Below, in pieces: positions 33,679 through 43,800 of a stretch of 56,016 nucleotides of DNA. Position 1 is the stretch's first letter. Every line of letters starts with the position of its first letter. The DNA is from Mesotaenium endlicherianum (lineage: Eukaryota; Streptophyta; Zygnematophyceae; Zygnematales; Mesotaeniaceae), in NCBI GenBank assembly GCA_009602735.1, contig WELA01013856.1, positions 379,446 to 435,461 of the forward strand. Direction: 5' to 3'. A program made the translations under genes and the position numbers. Under the pieces are notes generated by a model. It was not told where the DNA came from. It did not search any database and was given only the letters and a program-made list of their open reading frames with translations.

Positions 33679-35564
33679 CTGCCTCACGTTACTGACACTC
33701 GCATGGGCGAAGCTTGTGCTTACACAGCTGACAATCTTCGTGCTGTTGCTCACGCTTGCTGGGCTCGTGCTGGGCTGCTGGAGGGAGCAGGTGAAGCAGC
33801 GGGAGGGCAAGCTGGGGCTGAAGCACTTCCGGCCCATCAAGCCGCTGGGCTGCGGCGACACGGGCAGCGTGCACCTGGTGGAGCTGCGCGACACCGGCAA
33901 GCTGTTTGCCATGAAGGCCATGGACAAGGAGGTCATGATCAACCGCAACAAGGTGTGCTCCCCTCTCTCCCGCTCTGGCTCTCCTTCTCTCTCTCTCTCT
34001 CTCTGCACCTCTTTGCACCTCTTCCCTCTCCCTCTTCCTTTCCCCTCCTGCCTCTGCCTCTCTCGCGCTACACTTCTCCTCCCCCCTCCCCCCCGGCTCC
34101 CTTCCTCATCCTTCGCGCCTGCCGCCATGCACTCTCATGCACTCGAGGCAAATAGGGTGCAGGAGCGCTTACCCATCGGACAATCTTTTGGTTGTAGGCT
34201 GTGGGTTAGAATAGCATGAAGATTTCACATGGACGCACGTTGCCTGCCGTGTCCGCTCACGTGCGCTGCGCCTGAGGGCTGGGATGGGGCGGCTGGCTGC
34301 AGGTGCACCGCGCGTGTACTGAGCGCGAGATTCTGGGCCGCATCGACCACCCCTTCCTCCCCACCCTCTACGCCTCCTTCCAGGTGTGCTCTTCCATCCT
34401 CATATAACCCCACCCTCTCTCTCTCCCTCCCCCCCCCACCCTCTCAAGGCCCATCCTCCTCTTTCCTCTTTGAAACTGGCTGCACAAGGCTGTGTGTTTT
34501 TTCCTGGCAAGGGTCCATGCAAGAAGGGGCTGGCTGTGTCAGGCCCAGCCTCTGTCTTATCTGCCTGCCACTGCCTGCCTGCCTGAGTCGATTGGGACGT
34601 GTGTGTCCTCTTCTTGCCCCGTCGTTTGACAGAAGCTGCGCACGTGTGTGTGTGTGTGTGTGTGCACATTGCAGACGGCCACGCACGTGTGCCTCATCAC
34701 GGACTTCTGCGACGGGGGCGAGCTCTACATGCTGCTGGAGCGTCAGAAGGGCAAGCGCTTCGCCGAAGAGGCTGTCCGGTACGGCACGCTTTCTCCTCTC
34801 CTCTCCCTCCCTTGGCCTCCCTCCCTCTCCCCTCCCTGCCACCCTCTTGACCTGTGCTTACTGGTCTTGCTGATGCTGATACTCGCTGATCTTGGGTCAG
34901 AACCGCACCCCTTTCCCTCCGCTCAAGTGCTCATATGCTGTCGAAACACGCGCGCACGATGCGTGCAGCTCCTGCTAGCGGCTGCGAGCGTCCCCTATTG
35001 GTTTCCGTGGTGGTCGGCATGTGCTGACCTTAAGCCGCACCCGATGTGTGTGCTCTGCCTTGGAAATGCGTGCGTGCATGCGTGCGTGCGCACGACGTGT
35101 GCAGCTTCTTTGGGTCCGAGATCCTGCTGGCGCTGGAGTACCTGCACTGCCAGGGCGTAATCTACCGCGACCTCAAGCCCGAGAACATCCTGCTGACAGC
35201 TGGCGGCCACGCGCTGCTCACCGACTTCGACCTCTCGTTCCTCACCACCGCGGAGCCGCGCGTCATCCGGCCGGAGCCCGCACCCGGCGTGAAGAAGGGC
35301 AAGAAGAAGAAGAAGGGCGAGCCCGAGCCGCGCCCGCAGTTTGTGGCGGAGCCCGTGGCACAGTCCAACTCGTTTGTCGGCACGGAGGAGTACATTGCGC
35401 CCGAGATCATCAGCGGCGCCGGCCACAGCAGCGCCGTCGACTGGTGGGCCTTTGGTGAGCGCTTCGGCTGCCCTGTCGCCTCCATCTCTGCCTGTTCCGT
35501 TCTCTCGCAAGAGAACCTTTCTTTCTCCTTCTCTTTCTCTTCCTCTCTCCCCCCCCCTCCCCCA

Positions 35565-35598
<34 letters not shown>

Positions 35599-37067
35599 CG
35601 AAGGTGCTGTGGGTGATAACTTGGATCGCAACCCGCTTCGCTCACGTCTTTTGACCCTTGCACTGTAGTCGTTCAGCAACTATAGCAATCGAGCTCCAGC
35701 CAGCCGGCTGNCTGCACAAACAATAACCATAAGGGTGCATGGCTGGCCAAGAAGTTGCAGCCGGGGAAGGAGGCAGTGAGAGGAGACACGTAGAGCCGGC
35801 CGGGGTTTGACATGGACTGTGAGTTGTGTCCGTGCGTTGGGGGTGGGGGCAGGCATCTTCCTGTACGAGATGACGTACGGGCGCACGCCCTTCCGCGGCA
35901 AGAACAGGCAGCGCACGTTCACCAACATCCTCATGAAGGAGCTCGCCTTCCCCACAAACCCACCCGTACGCTCTTCTTCCTCCTCTTCTTTGGGTCGTCC
36001 TCCTCTTGCAAGTCAACAGCAGCGTGCAACTTCTGGACTCCAGCATGCACGCATGGGTGCATGCATGTGCCCACTCCCCTTTCTTTAAGTTGCCGCAGCT
36101 TGTCTGCAATTGAGTCTGTTTCCAGGCGCTTCTTGTGGGCCTCTCACACGTGAGGACATCCCACGGGAGGGGCCGTGGGTAGCATGACAACAACCTTTCG
36201 AGCGGTGGCGCTATGCCTCTGGAGCTTGTGAGGCAGGGAAGGGCGGAAGTGAAATGCCTGAGAGATGGATGAGAACGAATTCTGTTGGACAACTTGTTAG
36301 TGATACGTTACGGCGCACTGCGTGTCCATTCCAGGTGAGTGCAAATGCCAAGGCGCTGATGAAGGCTCTGCTGGAGCGCGACCCCGCGGTGAGGCTGGGA
36401 GGGACACGTGGCGCGTCGGAGATCAAGGAGCACCCCTTCTTCGAGTCCATCGACTGGGCCCTCGTCCGCCACAAGGTGAGAGGGGGAGGCTCTCTCCTCT
36501 TCTTTGCCACTTGGCGCAGGAGAGTTTTGTCCACACGCACACAACCCACGTGCTTGTCGTCTCATATTGGCATCTGCACTTTCTCTCTCTCTCTCACTCT
36601 CTCCCCCCCCCTCCCCCCCCCCCTTCTCCCTGTCCCTGTCCCTGTCTCTCTCCCCTTCTGAATGGAAAGAATGCCTGAAGAAGGAGACGTAAATCTGTAA
36701 CCCGCAGCTGTATGCTTGCGTGCATCTTTGTGCTCGTGTCTGTGTGTGCGTCGCACGTGTGTTTAGACGCATCTCAACAGTGAGGCACACAAGGGACAAG
36801 AGACACGCAAAAGGTGATGCTGCATTGTGGCCCGGCAAGCATGCCCGATTGTGTCGAGGCCCCCGCCGGGCATCTGACTGAATTTTGGAGAGTGCCTCTG
36901 AGCTGCAGGGAGGGCCGAGCCTGGACGTGCCCATCAAGAAGATCGGCACAGACCCCGACACGAGCCGCGCTTCCATCAGCAGCGAGGCCACGGAGGACCT
37001 CGACTGGGACGACCAGGAGGCGCTCACGCCCTCCACCAACCGCTCCATGGAGTACGGCTACCAGTAG
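26158..37067 (+). CDS. PHOT: Phototropin (LOV1-LOV2-Ser/Thr kinase blue-light receptor)
   Basis: Plasma-membrane-associated blue-light photoreceptor kinase controlling light responses. Seventeen exons: 26158-26579, 26840-27022, 27568-27659, 28242-28464, 30354-30543, 30837-30907, 31466-31622, 31979-32083, 32484-32543, 32970-33059, 33791-33952, 34303-34383, 34675-34778, 35105-35454, 35853-35965, 36335-36475, 36909-37067; 900 residues, all in frame. LOV1 (about 90-205) has the flavin-adduct Cys141 in YNCRFLQG. LOV2 (about 355-480) has Cys393 in KNCRFLQG. The AGC-VIII kinase has P-loop Gly551-Val558, Lys573, YRDLKPEN with Asp669, DFD at 687-689 (the phototropin variant of DFG) and a Lys-rich activation-loop insert GKKKKKG before '[14 protein letters not shown]'. 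The 53-residue tail is acidic. A 300-N gap lies between exons 4 and 5; phases match across it, but an extra in-frame exon could hide there. Confidence 0.96.
27258..27474. repeat. Three GCTGAC...GGCGGGCAG repeats in phototropin intron 2
   Basis: Copies of 'ACGCTGAC[C/T][A/G]GTTC[C/T]GGC[G/A]GGCAG' lie near 27352 and 27450, with a third, weaker one at 27258. The same intron also holds a partial copy of the start of exon 3 (about 27311-27340). Confidence 0.55.
28716..29015. other. Assembly gap (300 N) with poly-C flanks
   Basis: The gap lies in phototropin intron 4, between the LOV1-LOV2 linker exons. It is bordered by 7-8 C on the left and 22 C on the right. The round size suggests an estimated or default length, not a measured one. 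Confidence 0.9.
30229..30272. repeat. (AC)n microsatellite
   Basis: An almost pure AC tract of about 44 bases lies in phototropin intron 4, 80 bases upstream of exon 5. Other dinucleotide tracts in introns of this gene are TG at about 31214-31238, 31898-31924 and 34643-34664. Confidence 0.9.
33597..33678. repeat. Poly-G run of about 80 nt with one N
   Basis: An almost unbroken G homopolymer, interrupted by one N at 33610, lies in phototropin intron 10 about 110 bases before exon 11. The true length is probably uncertain. On the transcript it would be a poly-G tract able to form a quadruplex. Confidence 0.9.
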
Positions 37068-39148
37068 TACGCACGCTGGGCAAGAGCTCCCGGAAGCTGC
37101 TGCTGCTACTGCAGCGGCGGCGGCGGCAGTGGGACAGCTATGATGGTGGCGGTGGAAAGGAAGAGCAGGTGGTGTTGTGGGGGATCTGGGGCGGTGCACG
37201 GCGCTGGGAGCTGGGAGCTGGGAGCTGGGTGCTTTGATTAGTCGTAGACCCGGCGAGATCTGGCGGCTGGCAGGGGTGGCTGAATCTTGAGCGGGGGTTT
37301 TGCGAGGGGTAAGGGCTCGAGGAGGTGACGCACTCTTCTGGCATGTTGACGGAAGGACAAGTACTGGTATACATGGGGGGGGGGCTTGACAGAAGGCACT
37401 TGGTTTGCATTGGTTGGTGTGTTCCTCTCCCCTACTAGGAGACAGCTCAGCCTCTTGGAAGGTGAGAAATTGCAGGCAAGTCTGAGGGGAAAGGAAAGAT
37501 TGGATTGAGAGGCTTAACGCGTTGTACAGTTTTCCCTGGTTTGGGTTTCGCAGCATAGCGTGTTGCGAGTGTAGTATGTATGGGGCCCGTATGGTATTGT
37601 TAGCCGCATGCGTAATAACATTTTTCAAAATGAAATCATCGACCCTTTTTTGCTAGCCTCCGCGTGATTAGCATTTGAAAGCTGGGGTTATCTATATGGG
37701 AGGTGCAGAGATAAATATGGGGACAGCATGTGGGGACAGCAATAGTAGACTAGATACTAGCTGCCCAGAAGGGCAGCCCTAGAGTTCTAGGCATGTAGGT
37801 TTGCATTTAAGTAGACCTTTCGCTTTTGTAAAGTAGTCAGCTATAGCTTTACAGCTGTGCACATTGATTTGATTCATCATCATTATTATTTCGCCAAATT
37901 GACCAGCCAGGTTAAGTCTTATCTCCCCCCCTTATTTCATTTCCAAGCTGAGACTTTCTCGTTGGGGGATTGTCCTTTGTGCTGTCATTTGGACTGGTAC
38001 TCCGCCTCTTGTCCAATAACCTCATTACAAAGATGCACATCTTGAGTTGTGTAATTTTGATGGTGGTAAAAATCTCCAGTTCAGAGGAACGTTAATCCAT
38101 CTCTTCGTGGCAGGAGCATGGCAGCAGTGCATACACTGCTTCTTGAAGCAAGTAAGTCTTTGTTTCAGAAAGAATCACCTTACAATACTTCATAGGTGCA
38201 TGCAACACACAGCCCTAAAACTATCTCACACTTCCACTGTCAATGGCATGTGTTAGCCAGCAGTCAGTGAATTGTGTACGACATATTTAATCTTGGAGGT
38301 GTATGCCAACTCCTCTCCAGCCACTGGCAATGAGCTGCTACTAGCATCAACTGACTTGCACGACAATGAGATGTCTTGCGTGATAGATGCAGAAGCCGGT
38401 GGGCATTGTGCAGGGCCAAGACGTGGTACTTCATCTGCCCGTAAGCCCCACATAAAAGCCTATGATACTTGAGCAGCCCAGAAGAAGATCGCCGTAAGAT
38501 GGACTTTCTCAGCTGCAACTTAGACTTGATCGTCGACGTATATGACTAGAGCTAGGTGCATAAATGCTGACTAGAGCTAGGACGTGCATGGAGATAATTC
38601 TCAATATAATGTAAAGGCTCGAAGCCAGGTCGAGGAGGGGAAGAGAGGCAAGGCCCGAAGTGCCACTTGCCATGAGCACTAACGCTAGCCGAACATTCAG
38701 CTCCTTACAATCAGCACCGCATCTACCCCTCCTTCCTTGGAGCTAGCTTGCCCCCACTCACCGCCGCAACCCTAGCTGACATGGCAGTATAGCATATCTG
38801 CAGGGGGAACCAGCAAAAGGACCCCTCCACGTGGTCTCCACTTGTCCAGCCGTGCAGCGGGGTCGAGAGGACATGGCACAGCACAGCATGGCTTCGTCTT
38901 ATTCTGCCGGGACGTGAAGGCCCATCTCTGCTTGCTGATGGCCACAGGGCCAGCACTGACTCGCTCACAGGTTGTGCAATTCCAGCCTATGTGTGTCAAA
39001 ATGCCCAACCTAAACAGAAGGGCTTCTCCTCTGCCTTCCACTGCTAGCACAACCTTATATTAAATATTAAAAACTGCTGCGCGGCAAGAGTATAAAAACC
39101 CGGGGGGGTGGGGGGGAAGTGAATACCACCACGCACTGGAGAAAGCGG
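37068..39148. other. Convergent intergenic region
   Basis: This lies between the 3' ends of phototropin (plus) and the mTERF gene (minus). It includes a (GGGAGCT)n run at about 37204-37230 and a short direct repeat 'TGACTAGAGCTAGG' at about 38545 and 38568. No exon-like segment was recognised, although several frames stay open for 60-90 codons. Confidence 0.5.
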
Positions 39149-40168
39149 TTACTTGGTGGTGGCGGTGTTGGTGAGGGCAAACTGAGCGGAGAAACGTCGG
39201 CGGCCACCAGAGAACATGGCCTCTAAAGAGCAGGGCTGAGTATGTTGTGCGATTAATCTTTGTCTCGGCTCTATCGTTCTCCTCAAGCTGCACCCTAGAA
39301 ACCCAGGGAACGACACAAGCTCTTCAATGGGCCTTCCCATTACCCCCCTGAGGAAGTCTAGCTTTGGCTGTATGGTGTAATCGATGCTCTTTGTCAGCAA
39401 GGCGGGAAATGCAGCCACCATGGCGGCCACCTGCTCTTTTTGGAAACCCCTGCTCCGCAAGTAATCAAGTCGTGACTGCAGCGTTCCCTCCACCCTCCTG
39501 CACAAGACGTGCGGATGGCGGACTGCTAATTTGTGCAACTGCGGCCTAGTCACGCCCAACTGAAGGAGAAAATCAACGGCAGGCTCCATTCGACGAGCAA
39601 TACTGTATCCCAGCAGCTGAGGAAAATGCCTTATTGCCCTGCCGATTTCTGCAGACTCCATGCCTAAAGACCTGAGAAAATCCACGGTGGGCCGAAGCTT
39701 CATGTCTATACTGTACGTGAAGAGGCGAGGTGAATGTAGAATGAGGTGTGGCAATTCCAGGGGGCCTATGTCTAGCGATTGGAGGAATGCAAGCACTGGG
39801 CAAAGCTTTTCTTCAATACTGCGAGTCAGTAGTGGCGGGTATCTGACTACTAGTGCAGCTAATTGAGGCGCCGAAATTCCAATTGCTTGTAGACATGCTG
39901 CAGTTGGGATGAGCTTCTCATGAACGCTGTAGGTGAGAAGACCAGGGCATCTAGTAATGACACCGGAAAGCTTCCCCTGACGCACGCCCAATTCTGTTAA
40001 GAAAGCAGCAGCGGGCTGCAGTCTGTCTGCAACACTGCAGTGCGTCAGTCTGGGACACTTGTTGATACAGCGTTCTACCTGCTCGGCAGTCAGCTGCAAG
40101 CTACTCAAGTATCCTCTCACATCTTCCCCATGACCGCCAGCTACATGCAACGAAGTAGATGCTGCCAT
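39149..40168 (-). CDS. mTERF-domain protein, intronless
   Basis: mTERF proteins bind nucleic acid in mitochondria or chloroplasts and act in transcription termination, splicing or ribosome assembly; plants and green algae have many. The single open frame from the ATG at 40168 encodes 339 residues. About eight degenerate repeats of 30-35 residues follow each other, each with the pattern L-x-P-x-x-x-F/Y-L-x-x-L-G followed by a P-x-L-L segment, for example LRPTVDFLRSLG, MEPAVDFLLQLG and IQPKLDFLRGVMG. They are expected to stack as left-handed helical repeats. The frame stays open upstream to 40231 without another ATG, so an earlier exon supplying a transit peptide cannot be excluded. A typical transit peptide is not evident after the chosen start. 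No introns, unlike most neighbours. Confidence 0.9.
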   Translation of the reverse strand: MAASTSLHVAGGHGEDVRGYLSSLQLTAEQVERCINKCPRLTHCSVADRLQPAAAFLTELGVRQGKLSGVITRCPGLLTYSVHEKLIPTAACLQAIGISAPQLAALVVRYPPLLTRSIEEKLCPVLAFLQSLDIGPLELPHLILHSPRLFTYSIDMKLRPTVDFLRSLGMESAEIGRAIRHFPQLLGYSIARRMEPAVDFLLQLGVTRPQLHKLAVRHPHVLCRRVEGTLQSRLDYLRSRGFQKEQVAAMVAAFPALLTKSIDYTIQPKLDFLRGVMGRPIEELVSFPGFLGCSLRRTIEPRQRLIAQHTQPCSLEAMFSGGRRRFSAQFALTNTATTK

Positions 40169-40830
40169 AGCAGGCGCTAAAAAGATGACACTTCTGCTGC
40201 TTAAAAAGTAGTAGTGGTTTCCGAAAATCACTCTGGAAAATAATGATATGCTGAGACTGAAAGCGGAGGCGAATTTGGAAATGACGGGCTTTCACTTATG
40301 ACCGCCCAGCGCACCAATCGACAACCAACAGCAAGCAAACCGAGCAGTCGACAATGTCGGTGCTTCGATAGAATGCTTGCCTTGTGTTAGCTTGTGTTGC
40401 ACTCCTCCTTCACTCCACCTCACTCCAATGCTTGAAGCATATAATGCAATAGAAAGTCTTCGCATAAAGATTATGAGAAGACCTTGGAGCAGCAGCCTCT
40501 AAGCGTATAATTAAATCACCATGATACTTTAATGTAAAACTGCTGACACCTGAGAATAGGATATAGTCAAGGAAGAAGTGCAGGCCCACTGTTGCAGGAG
40601 CAGCTAGAGCCTTCATATCGCCGAATGCTGTCACCGGATGCTAATGGGTAGTCCATGGCGCGACAACAGGATTAAGTCTTGCTCTGTGAAGTCGTTATTG
40701 ACATGAAAACCCAAATTTGTTCAAGTTTTTGACTGTACAGAGCTGTCATACGAGCTTTCTATGCAACTGTGGCAAGTGTAGTGCATTGATTTCTTACGAG
40801 AAAAAACATACGTATAAACACGCGACAAGG
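40169..40830. promoter_or_regulatory. Shared intergenic region of divergent mTERF and SDR genes
   Basis: The 660-bp interval lies between two diverging start codons and should hold both promoters. It is moderately AT-rich. No convincing TATA box or coding segment was seen. Confidence 0.4.
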
Positions 40831-43800
40831 ATGGAGCCAGCTGTGGTTAACATTTTGAGTTTCTCTAATCTGATGGCTACGATCCTCTGGGCGATATATA
40901 TCATCTGCTCGCATATTCTTGCCGCCAGGAAAGGGCTGCCTCCTGAAAATGCTTCCACTGAGGAGCAAGAAGAAGGGCAGTCTACTAAGTTGTGTGTTGT
41001 GACTGGGGTGAGTAAAAGCTGCAACGCATTTGGTGACTGTTCAAGCTGGCTAAGCAAAGCACCATTGGTCCTGCAAAAATTATGACTTTCTGCAACAGAC
41101 TCTTACGCATTAAGCTTCAGACGTACGCTTTGCGGTTACAGCTGTTTATATGTCAGCAGAACCAGTCAGTGCACCCTGTTAAAGTGGACGATGCAGCAAA
41201 TGTATGCTTTTCAGTTCTTTGCAAGGACCCACAAAGTCTTTCCTTTGATCGTATTCCCGATTTTTTACAGGCATCATCAGGTATAGGAAAGGAGACAGCC
41301 CGGCAACTGGCAGCTCGAGGGCACCACATTATACTTGGTGAGACTCTTATTATGCTCTCATCAGCATGTGCTAGCACTGACAAAGCTTCCACCTTGGTAC
41401 AGAAAGAAGCCCTTCCAGAAGCTTAAGCTTTAGCTTTCGTTTCAGCTCCTTCATATGCTCGGGCAGCTCCTGTTATTCCGGTCGCATATGCGGTATTGCA
41501 AAAGCGGAGAAAACTTTCTCATGCTTTTCCTCAGTATGGGTAAGGCTGGTCTTGCCGTTGTCGTCATAGAGGGGAAGAATGCGAGCGTGGAGTCTATAAA
41601 GTCTCGTGGAATGGTTGACTGAGGGTTGACTGGAGTCAACTTGCTTGTGCCTGCTTGGCTTGGGCTTGTCCAACAAGCACAGGGATATATTGGGGAGCTT
41701 GCTTGCATGCACCCCGCATTGTCTCTCTGCTGGTTGAATTGCTCACCAGAACCGTGTCACCATGTTAGCGATTCCACTTTGTCGCCACACGTAAAGCTTT
41801 GGTGCTTTACATCGAGCAGTTTTGACCAGCTCAATTATGGTGACTCCATGGCTGACAATGTGCGTGTATGTGTATGTGTATGTGTGTCTTCACATGTCTT
41901 GCAGGCTGCCGCTCCACGGAACGCGGCAGACAGGTACCTCCCCTGCCTCCATCCAGAAAAAAAGTCTCTCTACAAAGTGCAAATCTTCATGCCCCCCCAT
42001 GGTGGTCACCTGGGACCTGACTTCCTCGCATGTATGGGTCACTTCATGCATCATCGCCTGAACCGCTGCGTCGTGGAAACACATGGATGTTGTTGAAGAA
42101 GCGACGTTTGGCTGTAAAATATGTGGACAACATCAGGCATCGTGTCCTAAGAACGCATAGAAATCAGTTTGTACTCTACACCAACAATTAGAGCTAAAAT
42201 TTATGAGCAAGGGGGAGGGGGGAGAGGGAAGGGAAAGGGGAGGCATTCACGCAAGGTTGACTTCGCAAGAAATGAGACAATCTCAAACTTCAAGGTCATC
42301 CCGAGCTTGGGACACGCACTCACAATCTGGTACACATCCCCTTTCTCCCCCCCCCTTAACCCCCCTTATAGCCCTCTTCCCCCTTCTCCCTCTTTCTCGT
42401 TCTTCCTCCCCCTTCCTCCCCCTCCCTTAGACTCAACCTCTGTCCCCCCTGTCTTTGACGCCTCGCGTTCAATAGACGGCAGCGTGGATACGGGCACAGC
42501 AGACTTAACCTCTTCCCCTTTTGCCCTTCTGCCTGCTAGGCGCCAGCGTGAGTACAGGCTCACCACACTTAACATCTATTCTCCTGTTTCCCCCCCCCTC
42601 GCCCCTCCAAACTCCCCCCCCCGGCCCAACTGCCCCCCTTCCCGTCTTTTAGGCGGCAGCTTGGATACAGGCACAGCATAGAGACGCCCGCGTGGAAGTG
42701 GTGGCTCTGGACCTCTGCTCCACATCTTCCATCGTGCAGTTTGCGCAGCACGTTAAGCAGCATTGCCTGCTGCAAAGAGGCGGCAGGCAGGCCCCCTCCC
42801 AGCTGGACCTGTTGGTCAACAATGCCGGCATGCTGGCGGCCACCAGGAGGATGACAGCTGCCGGCATTGAGAGGTGGGCACCTGCTGAGACGACGGTTTG
42901 GCCCGCTCTGGTGTCTTTTCTCGGGTCGCTTCCTGGGGTCTCTGCTGTGTGATTGCTCTCCTGTGTGCAACGCGCCGCATGTTTCAGAAATTGCCGCCTA
43001 CTTTTGTTCAAGCTGCCTGCATTATCAAATGGATGACTCCTGTACGAGATGCGGAAGGCTTGCACCTCGTGGCGTTGCTTGCATCATCTCTGAGCTGCCA
43101 CACTTACACCCCGTCGAGCCCCGCTCTCTGCTACACTGCTATGCGCAGGGGCCTGTCCCGCTTCCCTCGGCCCGACTGCCCCCCAGCGTTGTGTTTCCGA
43201 GTCACTGCCTGACTGCCGGACTGACCGATTTGACTGAGTGTGACGGGCTGACTGAGTGAGCGATGAGAGACTGACTGACTGCTGCGCAGCACCGTGGCGA
43301 GCAACTACCTGGGGCCATTCATGCTGACCCAGCAGCTCCTCCCCCTGATGCGCCCAGGAGGGCGCATTCTCAACGTCGCCTCCTTCACCCACCGCTCAGG
43401 TGCGTGCGCGGCCGAGCAAGCCTCTTCCTCGCCACCGTGTCGCAGCTGCTGCATCATTACACTGAGCACTCTTCCCTCGCCCACCCTTCTCCTTCCTGGG
43501 AGGCTCCAACCGGAGGGACAGGGCGCTTCTCATTGTCATTCAGCCTGTTTGTCTCTCTTCTCTATCTGCCTGTCTGTCGGTCTGTTTACTTGTCTGCGTG
43601 CCTTTCTGTCTGTCTGCCTGTCTGCATGTTTGTCGGTCTCTGTCTGCCGGTCTATCTATGCGTGTGTCAGTCTGCCTGTCTGTTTGAAAATCAGACTGGG
43701 CAAATGGTTTTCAAGTCAGCCAGCTTTCAGAAGTACCCAAGGAAATCCTAGAGTGATGGAAGGCTGCCCACCTTCAAAAGCTCAAGCTCTGGTGTCTCTC

